Positions 37,941 through 46,736 of a stretch of DNA of 64,000 bases are shown piece after piece. The number at the start of each line of letters is the position of its first letter. The stretch's first letter is position 1. The notes under the pieces were generated by a model. It saw nothing but the letters and a program-made list of their open reading frames with translations. It searched no databases and was not told the origin of the DNA. Made by a program: the position numbers and the translations under genes. Where the stretch lies: contig DASYAE010000082.1 in the NCBI GenBank assembly GCA_036501535.1, forward strand, positions 1-64,000, written 5' to 3'. Source of the DNA: DASYAE01 sp036501535 (GTDB lineage: Bacteria; Actinomycetota; Actinomycetes; Streptomycetales; Catenulisporaceae).

Positions 37941-40649
37941 GTGACCGCCGTGACGACCGATCGCGCCGCGACCCCGTGCTACCTGCCCGCCGTCGCCGCG
38001 GCCGCGGACCGCGCCGGCCGGCGTCTTCGCCCCACACCGCAGTGGACCTATGTCGAACGGCCCGATGCGCAGCGCCCGGCGCACGGCTGGAAGCTGCACC
38101 TGTCCGCCCGCCCGGCCGCGCTCGGCGAGACGCTCGACCGCGCCCTGCCCGTTCTGACCGCCGCCGCGTGCGACTTCAAGACGGTGCCGAGCGTCGAAGC
38201 CCTGGCCGAGCTGAACTCCGCGCAGGCGGCCAATCCCGCGTCTGTGGGCAAGGCCGTGACCGTCTACCCCGCGCAGGACCCCGATGCCCTCACCGAGCTG
38301 GCCCGCCGGCTGGCCCGGGCTCTGTCGGGAATGACCGCGCCGGTGATCCGCAGCGATCGCCGCGTGGCCGGCGACGCCCCGGTCTACTACCGCTACGGGC
38401 CCTTCGGCCAGTGCTGGCGCATCGACGCGAACGGCGAGCCCGAACTGATCATGTACGGTCCGGACGGTCAGGACTTCCCCGGGCTGGCAGGGCTGTTCTA
38501 CTCCTGCCCGCCCTGGGCCGGCGACCCGTTCTGCGCACCCGTGCCCGCCAAGTCCGCTCCAGCGGAGGGGGCCGCTCCCGCCGCGGCGCTGCTCGGCGGG
38601 CGTTACCGGTTGGAGCGGTGCGTGCAGAGCACGGCGCGCGGCGCGGTCTACCGGGCGCACGACACCACCTCCGGCGGCGCGGTGTTCGTCAAACAGGCCT
38701 ACGCGTGGGTGGGCGAACGCCCCGATGGCTCGGATACGCGCATGCTGCTGCGCAACGGGCGGCGCATCCTCGCGCACCTGGACGGCGCCGGAAACACGCC
38801 CCGGCTCGTGGACCACTTCCGGCACGGCACGGACGAGTACCTCGTCACGCCGAATCTCGGTGCGTCCACCCTGCGCGCCGACGTGGCCGAACACGGTGTC
38901 TACCTGGACCCGGTCGACACCCCCGCCCCGGCCCGCGTGGACGGCGCGACCCTGTCCGGGCTGGCCCGCCGCCTCCTCGAACTGCTGGACGCCGTGCACG
39001 CCCGCGGCGTCGTCGTGCGGGACCTGGCGCCGAAGAACCTCATCCTCGGCGAGGGCGGGAAGCTGCACATCATCGACCTCGACATCGCCGCCTGCCGGGG
39101 CCTGCAACTCCCAGGCCACACACCCGGCTACGCCGCGCCCGCGCAGCGGGACAATCCTCCGGCGCGCAGCGAAGACGACTACTACTCCCTGGGCGCCACC
39201 CTCTTCCACGCCGCCACCGGACTGGAGCCCGTCGTCGACGAGAAGGACGGCCCGGCTCGCGAGCGGACCCTGACCCGCCTGGCCGACCTGTACCCGGCCG
39301 TGGCCGAGGGCACCGCCCGCGGCGCGCTCGCCCTCATCCCGGATCTGCTGCACGAGGACGCAGCACACAGAGCCCGCGCTGCCGAGCGGCTGCGTACCGG
39401 AGCCGAAGAGCTCACGGGGCAGAGCACGTGCATCGCCGACACGTCGATGACCGACCGGGAACTCGACCGGACCACCGAGCGCCTGCTGCGCGAACTTCAC
39501 CATTACGCGCAGCAGACCACCGGCCCACAGCGGGGCACTCCGGCGTCCACGACCCTGTTCAGCGGCACCGCCGGAATCGCCCTCGAACTGCTCCGGCACC
39601 CCGACCCCGCCTCCCAGCGCGCAGCACTGCGCCTGGCCGCCCACGCGGCCCACCCCGACCGGGTTCTGGCGTCCGAGGGCTGGATGTTCGGCGCCACCGG
39701 CACCGCGGTGGCGCTCGCCGCCGTCGCGCGCCACATCCGCTCCGGCCCTGCGCCCGTCACCGGTGCCGATGCCGATGCCGAGGATGTGCCGAACGCCGAC
39801 GCGCTGGCCGCGGCCGCCGCCCGGCTCGCCCCGCCCGACCCCACCCTGCTGCCCGGGCCCGACCAGGCGACCGACGACTGTACCCACGGACTGGCCGGCC
39901 TCGGACTGGCGCACCTGCGCCTGGCCGACCTGCTCGGCGACCCCCGGCACGCGACCGTCGCAGAACACTGTCTGACCCGCCTGGCCGGCGGCGACTGCCG
40001 GACCGCCGCGGACGGCAGCGAAACCGACCGGCCCGGCACCGGCGCGAGCGTGCGGCACGGACACGCCCACGGCACCGCCGGGCTCCTGGGTTTCCTGTTG
40101 GCCTACCGCGGATCAGGGCGGGAACACCCCGCGAGCGATGCGGCCTGCGAACAGTGGACCACGGCCCTGGTCCGGCAAACGCACGAGATGATCGCCGCCA
40201 CCGCGCTGCCGACCTGCCGTCCGCTCGTGCTGTCGTGGTGCCAGGGCCTGGCCGGAGTCGGCCACACCCTGCTGTACGCCGGCCGCATCCTGCACCGGCC
40301 CGACCTGACCGACCTCGCCGCGCAGGCAGGCCTCGCCGCCGCGCCCTTCGCGCAGCGCACCGCCGTCGTCAACCAGTGCTGTGGAATGGCCGGGTTCGGC
40401 GAGTTCCTGCTGGACCTGGCACACGAGACCGGCGAGGCGGAATTCACCCGCCAGGCCCGCCGCATCGCCGTCCTGGCCGCCACCCGCGCCCCTGCGGCGC
40501 CGACCCCGCCCGACGCCTTGACCACCCGTCTCGCCAGCTTCGGCTACGGCAGCGCGGGCGTGCTCGCCTTCCTGCGCCGGGCGCGCCAGCACCCCGCGCA
40601 CATCGAAAGCGACGACGACAGCGCCCTGCGGCCCACCCGACCGTGGTGA
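37941..40649 (+). CDS. class IV-like lanthipeptide synthetase (lyase-kinase-cyclase) with C...CC zinc site
   Basis: 902 residues from a GTG. Residues about 1-210 are the lyase region (CDFKTVPS, SDRRVAGDAPVYYRYG). Residues about 215-470 are a Ser/Thr kinase: RYRLERCVQSTARGAVYRA, catalytic loop VRDLAPKN and a DLD in place of DFG. Residues about 510-890 are a LanC-like cyclase with HGHAHGTAG, SWCQG (C767) and QCCGMAG (C813, C814). An intact zinc site separates it from class III LanKC, whose ligands are lost; the third ligand is Cys rather than the usual His, as in the CCG subgroup of class II enzymes. It should phosphorylate, eliminate and cyclise the upstream precursor. Confidence 0.88.
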   Translation: MTAVTTDRAATPCYLPAVAAAADRAGRRLRPTPQWTYVERPDAQRPAHGWKLHLSARPAALGETLDRALPVLTAAACDFKTVPSVEALAELNSAQAANPASVGKAVTVYPAQDPDALTELARRLARALSGMTAPVIRSDRRVAGDAPVYYRYGPFGQCWRIDANGEPELIMYGPDGQDFPGLAGLFYSCPPWAGDPFCAPVPAKSAPAEGAAPAAALLGGRYRLERCVQSTARGAVYRAHDTTSGGAVFVKQAYAWVGERPDGSDTRMLLRNGRRILAHLDGAGNTPRLVDHFRHGTDEYLVTPNLGASTLRADVAEHGVYLDPVDTPAPARVDGATLSGLARRLLELLDAVHARGVVVRDLAPKNLILGEGGKLHIIDLDIAACRGLQLPGHTPGYAAPAQRDNPPARSEDDYYSLGATLFHAATGLEPVVDEKDGPARERTLTRLADLYPAVAEGTARGALALIPDLLHEDAAHRARAAERLRTGAEELTGQSTCIADTSMTDRELDRTTERLLRELHHYAQQTTGPQRGTPASTTLFSGTAGIALELLRHPDPASQRAALRLAAHAAHPDRVLASEGWMFGATGTAVALAAVARHIRSGPAPVTGADADAEDVPNADALAAAAARLAPPDPTLLPGPDQATDDCTHGLAGLGLAHLRLADLLGDPRHATVAEHCLTRLAGGDCRTAADGSETDRPGTGASVRHGHAHGTAGLLGFLLAYRGSGREHPASDAACEQWTTALVRQTHEMIAATALPTCRPLVLSWCQGLAGVGHTLLYAGRILHRPDLTDLAAQAGLAAAPFAQRTAVVNQCCGMAGFGEFLLDLAHETGEAEFTRQARRIAVLAATRAPAAPTPPDALTTRLASFGYGSAGVLAFLRRARQHPAHIESDDDSALRPTRPW

Positions 40650-40692
40650 GGCTGAACCGCTCTGGTTCTGCGCCCGACCAGGCCGGGTCGGC

Positions 40693-43600
40693 TCAGTAGT
40701 CCCCGCCGGCCGCCTCGACAGCGTTGATTCTGGCGGTGACCGCACGCCCGGATTCCGTGGCCCCGCTGAAGGACTGGAACGAGGAATCCATGGTGGGCAG
40801 CGCTTCCGTGTACTGCTTGGCGCGGATCTCTGCGAGCCCTGACATGCAGGTCGCAGCTCCCGCACGCGTCTCGCCGACGAACGCGGCCCAGGACGCTTGG
40901 GCCTGCAAGTCGGGAACGGTGAAGTAGGCCGCGGCCTGGCCGCCCATCGTCCGAAGGTCTTCGCATACTGATGTGATCTCGGCCGGCAGCGCGGGATACG
41001 TGGGATCGGCGCTGATCCGGCGCTCCATCTCCTGGAGGTCCGCAGTGAAGCGGGTGATGTAGGCGCTGCCGCCGAGCTCGCTCCAGTATCGGACCTGCTC
41101 GGCCTTCTCCCAGGGCGGGGCTTGCTGTGTGGTGGTCGTCACGGCGGTGCGGTAGTCGCTTTGCACCGCAGCGATGTTCTGGCCGCTGATCTGTCTCGGC
41201 CACTGCTCGACGATGCCCGCCGCGGCGGCGCCGAGGCTGGCGAGCAACGCCAGGACGGCCAGACCTGGACCGGTTAGGCGAGCGGCCGGAAGCCGCGGTG
41301 AGGCGATCGCAGCTTGCTGCGAGATATGCCGAGGCGTGCGACCGCGCACCCTGCGCAAGAGGCCGGGTGTTGCTGCGGGTGTTGCTGCGAGCCCGGCGGC
41401 GAGGAAGCTGACGACGGCCCCGACGACCAGAACGCCGTCGAGCTGCATGTGCAGACCCCACGGGATCAGGCTCGGCCGCCACGCGCAGGTGGTTTCCAGG
41501 GTGTTCAGAGGGCTGATGCACCCGTCGGCGGATACGAGCGCTGCCAAACCGGCGAAACCGGCCAATGCGGCGGCCTCGGCGGCGATCAGCGTGCGCGCCA
41601 GCCGGTAAGGCCCCGGCTGCAGACTCACGAGCAGCGCGACCACGACGACGGGGAGGAGCTGGGCGAGGAACAGCAACGTCCAGTATGTCAGTTCATAGAT
41701 TCCATAGAGCCGTGGTGTCGCCGGCTGGGAGGAATGCATGAACACCTGCACGCCCACCACGGCCGCCCAGGACGAGACGGCTCCCCCCGCCGCGATGATC
41801 ATCGGCGTGCGCAGCGAAGGCAGGTCGGTGCCTTCGGTCTGCCACGCATCCTGGGCGCCGTCGAGTGCGTATGCCCACGGGCGAGCCTGTTCATGGCTGC
41901 GTCGGAGCATCCAGGCGAGCAAGGGCGCGAGCCACACTCCGGCCACCGCGAGCAGGTCGACGGCCGGAAGAACCAGCGGGCTGAGTGTGGGTTGGATCCA
42001 GGTGGTCACGGTGAGCACCGTGGAGTGGACGACCGGTCCGGCATACGTGTAAAGCAGGATTGCTCGCGATTCACCAGGGCTGATATACCAGCCGGCGGCG
42101 TAGGCTTCACCGTCCTCCGACCACCAGAAGAACCACCAGGACAGCAGGAGCAGGCCGCCGGCCAGGCACGGCAGCATGGCCGGCCACAGCCGTCGGCCAC
42201 GCCAGCGTGCGAGCCACAGACGCGCGCACTGCGTTGTCCACCAGGCAAACCCCACAGCCGCGAACACCGCGGCCAGCAGGAACTCGGGCCGGGTGGGCCA
42301 CAGCTGGTCGATGGTGCCCTGACCGCTGTCGAGATCACCGATCACGAGCCCGGCGCCAAGCCACAGACCGGTACGCACGCCGGTGGGCATCCGATCGGGA
42401 TCGGTCAACGCGCGGTGGGCCGCCGCCCGCCACAGCGCGACGGCGACTACCACGGTCACAAGTGCCGCCGCGAACGCGGAGGCGCCCTGGACGGCCCATG
42501 CAGACGTCAGCCAGTTGCCATCCTGTCCGTAGGCCTCGATGAAGTACTCGATGTTCGTGTAGACCAGCGCAGCGGCCACACCGCTGAGAAAGACCGGCAC
42601 GGCCTGGACGAGGAAGAGCTGCCGGTTGTCGTCGAGGGCCTCGTTGCGCAGATTCCAGCGTGGGTGGGTGCTCCACAGCTGGACGAAGGAGGTCGCCAGC
42701 CGGCGCCCCGGCGCAGGCGGACCAGGGTTCGTATCGCGCTGCAGGGGTTTCCAGATCGTCGTACTCGCCCCGCGCCGGACAGCGTCGAGGTCCGCGTAGA
42801 TCTCGCGGCTGCGCAGGATGTCGCACCGGGCCAGATAGCCGAGGGCGAGCAGGGCCAGGGTGGCGATCAGGGCCCGATTGTCGATCGGGCCGGCCGTGGA
42901 CCAGATCGTCCAGGCCGAGCCGTGCAGAACCAGCAGAACACACCAGATCAGATACGGGATGAGCGCGAGCAGGAGAAACGCCCGCCACACCGCGATCGTG
43001 GCGCGCGCGGCCGTGACGTCGCCGTAGCGGATATGGGCCAGTTCATGGAGCACGACTCCCTTGAGCAGTTCCTCGCCTGTGGGCCGGTCGGCGTCCTCCG
43101 CCCGGCGATCAGTGTTCTGCGAGAACGCCACCAACAGGCCCCTGTTCAGGCAGAGCACAGGGTTACGCGTGCTTCCGAACACCATCGCGCTCTTCGACAG
43201 TGAAGCGTCATAAACGAGCTTTGCCTTGCCTTCGAGGCCAGCATCGCGCAGCAGACTCTTCACGACCCGGTCGGCTGACCCATCCGCGTAGCGCTCGAGC
43301 GGGGTGACGCGCCCTTCACGGCTCTTCCACCGCCGGTCGGCGTGGAACAGCAGGACCGCGACAAGCAGGATCAGCAGCGGCCATCCGAGTGTGAGCCACC
43401 ATGGCGGTGGCGGGGCATAGCGGTTCTCGCACGCCGTGTACGCGTACCACTGTGTGGTGCGGGCTATGAGCGTTGCGCTGTCCACCGGGTGGGTCAGGTC
43501 GGCGCCCGCGGCCAGCATGCATTCGGTGATCCTGGACGCGGTCTTCGGGAAGCTGAAATCCAGGCACATCCGAGCACTGCTGACCAGGACCAGGACGAGC

Positions 43601-43698
43601 AGCAGCGCAAAGCGCGCGTTGGTTCCGGCCGGCATCAGCCGTTCATCGACCCGACGGGCAGCCGACTGCAGGGAACCGGCCGCCGGTGTCACGCTCAC
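40693..43698 (-). CDS. polytopic membrane protein with M48-type zinc peptidase domain
   Basis: 1001 residues with about a dozen hydrophobic segments. Residues about 110-300 form an M48/HtpX-like catalytic region: VFGSTRNPVLCLNRGLL followed by LHELAHIRYGD (HExxH) and the downstream EIYADLDA with a possible third ligand Glu. The C-terminal third is a predicted extracytoplasmic domain with few motifs. Its ATG overlaps the stop of the upstream hypothetical gene (ATGA), so they form an operon. It converges on the lanthipeptide synthetase (44-bp gap); a role in leader removal is conceivable but not shown by the sequence. Confidence 0.8.
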   Translation of the reverse strand: MSVTPAAGSLQSAARRVDERLMPAGTNARFALLLVLVLVSSARMCLDFSFPKTASRITECMLAAGADLTHPVDSATLIARTTQWYAYTACENRYAPPPPWWLTLGWPLLILLVAVLLFHADRRWKSREGRVTPLERYADGSADRVVKSLLRDAGLEGKAKLVYDASLSKSAMVFGSTRNPVLCLNRGLLVAFSQNTDRRAEDADRPTGEELLKGVVLHELAHIRYGDVTAARATIAVWRAFLLLALIPYLIWCVLLVLHGSAWTIWSTAGPIDNRALIATLALLALGYLARCDILRSREIYADLDAVRRGASTTIWKPLQRDTNPGPPAPGRRLATSFVQLWSTHPRWNLRNEALDDNRQLFLVQAVPVFLSGVAAALVYTNIEYFIEAYGQDGNWLTSAWAVQGASAFAAALVTVVVAVALWRAAAHRALTDPDRMPTGVRTGLWLGAGLVIGDLDSGQGTIDQLWPTRPEFLLAAVFAAVGFAWWTTQCARLWLARWRGRRLWPAMLPCLAGGLLLLSWWFFWWSEDGEAYAAGWYISPGESRAILLYTYAGPVVHSTVLTVTTWIQPTLSPLVLPAVDLLAVAGVWLAPLLAWMLRRSHEQARPWAYALDGAQDAWQTEGTDLPSLRTPMIIAAGGAVSSWAAVVGVQVFMHSSQPATPRLYGIYELTYWTLLFLAQLLPVVVVALLVSLQPGPYRLARTLIAAEAAALAGFAGLAALVSADGCISPLNTLETTCAWRPSLIPWGLHMQLDGVLVVGAVVSFLAAGLAATPAATPGLLRRVRGRTPRHISQQAAIASPRLPAARLTGPGLAVLALLASLGAAAAGIVEQWPRQISGQNIAAVQSDYRTAVTTTTQQAPPWEKAEQVRYWSELGGSAYITRFTADLQEMERRISADPTYPALPAEITSVCEDLRTMGGQAAAYFTVPDLQAQASWAAFVGETRAGAATCMSGLAEIRAKQYTEALPTMDSSFQSFSGATESGRAVTARINAVEAAGGDY

Positions 43699-44240
43699 GG
43701 CTCATCCCGAGAACCGGCCTGCGGTGCCACTGCCGTGCCGGTCGGCCGATGCGGTGCCGAAGGAGGGATCGAGAGCTCTCGAAACACCCTGTCGGCCACC
43801 GCGACCGCGCGCCTCTCGCCGAACTTCGCCGCCTTCATCGCCTCGTAGACCCGGTTGCGCACCATTTCGACCTGCGCGGGGCTGAGCGGCGGAATCCGCA
43901 CGGGCTCGGCCTGGCGACGCCGCAGCCTCCGTATCAGGGCCCGCAGCCGCGAATCGGCACCACGACCCGCGCCCGCGCCGAGCTCCCGGGCGGCTTGGCC
44001 GACGGTCATCCACACGACCGACGCGACCAGCGCCACCGCCTCCGCGGTACCGAACCCCAGCGTCCTGCCGCGCGAACGCTTGGTGAGGCGACGCATCGCC
44101 GCGCCGTCCTCGAGCCCGCTCGTCTCGCCGACGATCGCCCGTTCTTCGGGCGCTTCCGTCTCCACCACGGCTCGCACGACGTCGCGCACTGCGATCCCGC
44201 CCCCGGCCACACCCATGCTCCACTCCCAGAAGCCGAACAT
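43695..44240 (-). CDS. hypothetical protein coupled to the M48 peptidase
   Basis: 181 residues from the ATG at 44240 (AGGTGG upstream); an ATG at 44213 with its own GGGAGTGGAG is an alternative. One weak hydrophobic segment (AEAVALVASVVWMTVG) precedes a strongly basic region (SRLRALIRRLRRRQ) and a C-terminal helical part (RVYEAMKAAKFGERRAVAVADRVF). No family recognised. The four-base overlap with the peptidase gene implies joint function. Confidence 0.6.
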   Translation of the reverse strand: MFGFWEWSMGVAGGGIAVRDVVRAVVETEAPEERAIVGETSGLEDGAAMRRLTKRSRGRTLGFGTAEAVALVASVVWMTVGQAARELGAGAGRGADSRLRALIRRLRRRQAEPVRIPPLSPAQVEMVRNRVYEAMKAAKFGERRAVAVADRVFRELSIPPSAPHRPTGTAVAPQAGSRDEP

Positions 44241-44302
44241 CCGAACCACCTGATGCACTATCGGTTCAAAGCAGATGATGGCACGACTGATTGGATAGAG
44301 CA

Positions 44303-44325
44303 GAGCGTTCCGGCGCAAAACGCTC
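44303..44325 (-). terminator. weak hairpin downstream of the TetR gene
   Basis: GAGCGTT / AACGCTC arms (7 bp, 9-base spacer) 51 bases past the TetR stop on the leftward strand and ahead of the next operon. It may be a terminator or an operator of the following genes. Confidence 0.35.
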
Positions 44326-44375
44326 GCGACCGGAGCGTAGGGTGGCGACCCGGCGCCAATTCCGCGCGGGCCTGC

Positions 44376-44939
44376 TCAAGCGTCGAGGCGGAGCAGGTCG
44401 CGGCCGGCGCGGACCACGGTGGCGCGCACCTGCTGCGGGTCGTCGAGTTCGGCCGCTGATAAAGCCCCGTCGTGCAGGAGCACCAGGACGCGTCCGGCGT
44501 AGTCGGGGTCCGGGTGCCCGGCGCTTGCGGCGAGGCGGGTGACGGTCTCCTGGAACCAGGTGCGGTGGTCGGCGACCGCGGCGCGGACCGAGTTCTGCGG
44601 GTCCGGGTACTCCGCGGCGGCGTTGATGAAGTGACAGCCGCGGAAGCCCGCCGAGCAGGTGGTCCGGCCGATCAGGTCGAGCAGCGCGGCGGCGCTGTCC
44701 TGCGCGCTGCCCCGGTCGAGCGCCGCGGCCACGGCGCCGCGCAGGTCGGCGTCGGTGGCGCGCAGATAGGCCTCGACGAGGTCCTCTTTGGCCGGAAAGT
44801 GCCGGTAGAAAGTCGCTCTTGTCACTCCGGCCTCGGTGACGAGCCGGTCGACCGGCACGGTGTGGATGCCCTCCGTGTAGAAGAGCCGGCGGGCGGTCGC
44901 CAGCAGCCGCTCCCGGGGGCTCAACGCGGTCTCTGCCAT
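44376..44939 (-). CDS. TetR family transcriptional repressor
   Basis: 187 residues. The N-terminal helix-turn-helix is typical: RERLLATARRLFYTEGIHTV, then RLVTEAGVTRATFYRHFPAK. The C-terminal part (GFRGCHFINAAAEYPDP) matches a common TetR subfamily with a TetR_C-type ligand domain. It is divergent from the carbonic anhydrase gene with two palindromes in the 125-bp gap, so it likely represses itself and that gene. Ligand unknown. Confidence 0.88.
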   Translation of the reverse strand: MAETALSPRERLLATARRLFYTEGIHTVPVDRLVTEAGVTRATFYRHFPAKEDLVEAYLRATDADLRGAVAAALDRGSAQDSAAALLDLIGRTTCSAGFRGCHFINAAAEYPDPQNSVRAAVADHRTWFQETVTRLAASAGHPDPDYAGRVLVLLHDGALSAAELDDPQQVRATVVRAGRDLLRLDA

Positions 44940-44955
44940 GGCCCCGAGTATAGAG

Positions 44956-44969
44956 ACAGAACGTTCTGT
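44956..44969. promoter_or_regulatory. TetR operator candidate 1
   Basis: ACAGAACGTTCTGT is a perfect 14-bp palindrome 17 bp upstream of the TetR start. Confidence 0.65.
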
Positions 44970-45008
44970 TGACTCTACCTCGACCGCCCCGTAGCCTCCT
45001 GAAAGTAG

Positions 45009-45030
45009 GTAGAACGAACGTTACGTCTAC
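45009..45030. promoter_or_regulatory. TetR operator candidate 2
   Basis: GTAGA...AACGTT...TCTAC is a 22-bp imperfect palindrome with the same AACGTT centre as candidate 1. It lies 35 bp before the carbonic anhydrase start, where bound repressor would block transcription. Confidence 0.55.
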
Positions 45031-45064
45031 AGGCCGTTCGGCCTGACGAGAGGAACCCGGCCCT

Positions 45065-45613
45065 ATGCCGTCGTCGAACTTTGCCGTCTATCTCGAGCGC
45101 AACGAGGCGTTCGCCGCCACGGACGCCAAGCTGCGCGTCCCCGAGATCCCGTTCGTCCCGTTCAAGCAGCTGTACCTGATCACCTGCGTCGACCCGCGCG
45201 TCGAGCCGGCGGCGATCGTCGGCGCAGAGTTCGGCGAGGCGATCGTCGCGCGCAACATCGGTGGCCGCGTCACCGACAGCGTCGTGCGCGACCTCGCCTG
45301 GATCTGCCACCTGCACGAGAACAAGACCCCGGACGCCGAATGGTTCGAGGTCGCAGTCATCCACCACACCGAGTGCGGCTCCGGACTGTTCGCCGACGCC
45401 GAATTGCGCCGCGGTTACGCGGCACGCGGCGGATACGACGAGGCCACCGCAGAGGCGATGGCCGTGCTCGACTTGCACGAGACCGTACGGCACGACGTCG
45501 AACTGCTCCGCTCGGCTCCCGCACTGGCCGGGAGCATCGAGAAGTTCAAGGTCGGCGGATACGCCTACGACATCAAGACCGGCCGGATCACCACGGTCGA
45601 GTCTCCGGGCTGA
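45065..45613 (+). CDS. beta-class carbonic anhydrase family protein
   Basis: 182 residues. The zinc and catalytic residues are present: C41-x-D43-x-R45 in ITCVDPR, and H101-x-x-C104 in HHTECGSG. It is shorter than plant-type enzymes and close to the small beta-carbonic anhydrases common in actinobacteria. It would interconvert CO2 and bicarbonate in the cytoplasm. The two palindromes and the divergent TetR gene suggest inducible expression, unusual for this enzyme. Confidence 0.85.
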   Translation: MPSSNFAVYLERNEAFAATDAKLRVPEIPFVPFKQLYLITCVDPRVEPAAIVGAEFGEAIVARNIGGRVTDSVVRDLAWICHLHENKTPDAEWFEVAVIHHTECGSGLFADAELRRGYAARGGYDEATAEAMAVLDLHETVRHDVELLRSAPALAGSIEKFKVGGYAYDIKTGRITTVESPG

Positions 45614-45689
45614 AGCTCGACGGTCAGATCGCTGATGTCCTGCTGACCGGGGTGCAGGTCAGTCAGGGTGGGTAGGTGCAGCCCTTGCG

Positions 45690-45971
45690 TTAGAAGCCGA
45701 GGCCGTCCATCCCCAGCTCGGGCGGTTCCGCGGCCGCATCCAGCTGCAGGATGTACATGATCGCCTCTGGACTGAGTTCGAGTTCATACTTTGTCTCGAT
45801 CCGGGCGACGATGTATTCGATATCCGCGCCGTCCTCATGCAGCTCTATGATCTCTTCCTGAATCCCGTCCGACGGGAACTCCGCCGGCGGGCCGACCTGC
45901 CTCCGCGACTCTGCGCCGGAGATCGGGAACTCATTGCGCCTGCCGGTGTCGTCATCGTGGACCATGGTCAC
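45690..45971 (-). CDS. small acidic hypothetical protein
   Basis: 93 residues from a GTG (an ATG follows two codons later). It is acidic, with a helical stretch EEIIELHEDGADIEYIVARI that looks like a helix-turn-helix-like repeat-recognition motif, followed by YELELSPEAIMYIL. No known family recognised. Its stop is 77 bp from the carbonic anhydrase stop on the opposite strand. Confidence 0.5.
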   Translation of the reverse strand: MTMVHDDDTGRRNEFPISGAESRRQVGPPAEFPSDGIQEEIIELHEDGADIEYIVARIETKYELELSPEAIMYILQLDAAAEPPELGMDGLGF

Positions 45972-46147
45972 CGCCCCTCACCGATGACGCTAAGAAAGGC
46001 GCGCGGTGCGGGTCCATGACCGAAGTCGAGCAGGATCCTGACGAAGAGTCGGCGTATCCCTGACCAGACGGCCTTCGGCGGCTCAGGTGACGTGGCAGGA
46101 TCCGAGGCGCCCGCACTGAGGAGCCCAGGAAGGGATTCGCCGATCCG

Positions 46148-46735
46148 GTGGTCGTTCGCATCGCGGTTGTCGAGCCTCTGCCGATGTTCCGGCAGGGAGT
46201 CGCGACCGTCCTGACAGAGGCCGGACATACGGTGGAGACTCCCGCCGACGTGGTGGCGTGGGCACGACAACAGGCCGGGACTCTCGTGCTGCTGACAGTG
46301 GTGTCGGAACGGCATTGGGAGCTGCTCGGACGGCTCTGCGCCGGTACGGCGGCCATACCGGTGATCGCATTGCTCGACGATCTGGCGGCCGGGGTTCGGG
46401 CGGTGCGGGCCGGTGCGCGGTCCGTACTACCGCGCGACGTCACCGATATGACGCTGCGGCGGACCGTGGCCGCGACGATCGAGGGTCAGGCGGTGATGCC
46501 CGCGGCCGTCGTGATCGCGCTCGCCGCGAGTTCTCCCGCCGCCGCGACTCCCTCGGCGCAGCAGTTGTCCTGGCTGCGGCGCCTGGCTACCGGCTCGACG
46601 GTCGGCCGGCTCGCTGATGAGGCCGGATACTCCGAGCGTGCGATGTTCCGGCTGCTGCAGGCGCTATATCAGCAGATGGGCGTGTCGAATCGGCTCGAGG
46701 CGATCATGCACGCGAAGGAGGCCGGCTGGCTCTGA
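46148..46735 (+). CDS. LuxR/NarL-like response-regulator-type protein
   Basis: 195 residues from a GTG with AGGAAGGG upstream. The N-terminus VRIAVVEPLPMFRQGVATVL follows the response-regulator fold, with an acidic residue expected near VETPAD, but the canonical phospho-Asp and Lys positions look degenerate. The C-terminal LSWLRRLATGSTVGRLADEA, then ERAMFRLLQALYQQMGVSNR is a LuxR-type helix-turn-helix. A phosphorylation-independent regulator is probable. It converges on the kinase/STAND gene. Confidence 0.7.
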   Translation: MVVRIAVVEPLPMFRQGVATVLTEAGHTVETPADVVAWARQQAGTLVLLTVVSERHWELLGRLCAGTAAIPVIALLDDLAAGVRAVRAGARSVLPRDVTDMTLRRTVAATIEGQAVMPAAVVIALAASSPAAATPSAQQLSWLRRLATGSTVGRLADEAGYSERAMFRLLQALYQQMGVSNRLEAIMHAKEAGWL

Positions 46736-46736
46736 G

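Noticed and set aside
40654..40668. GAACC-N5-GGTTC hairpin after the lanthipeptide synthetase.
   Set aside because: Only 5-bp arms; too weak to call a terminator.
41314..43203. Rightward 629-residue frame opposite the M48 peptidase.
   Set aside because: Low-complexity shadow; no start signal and no recognisable domain.
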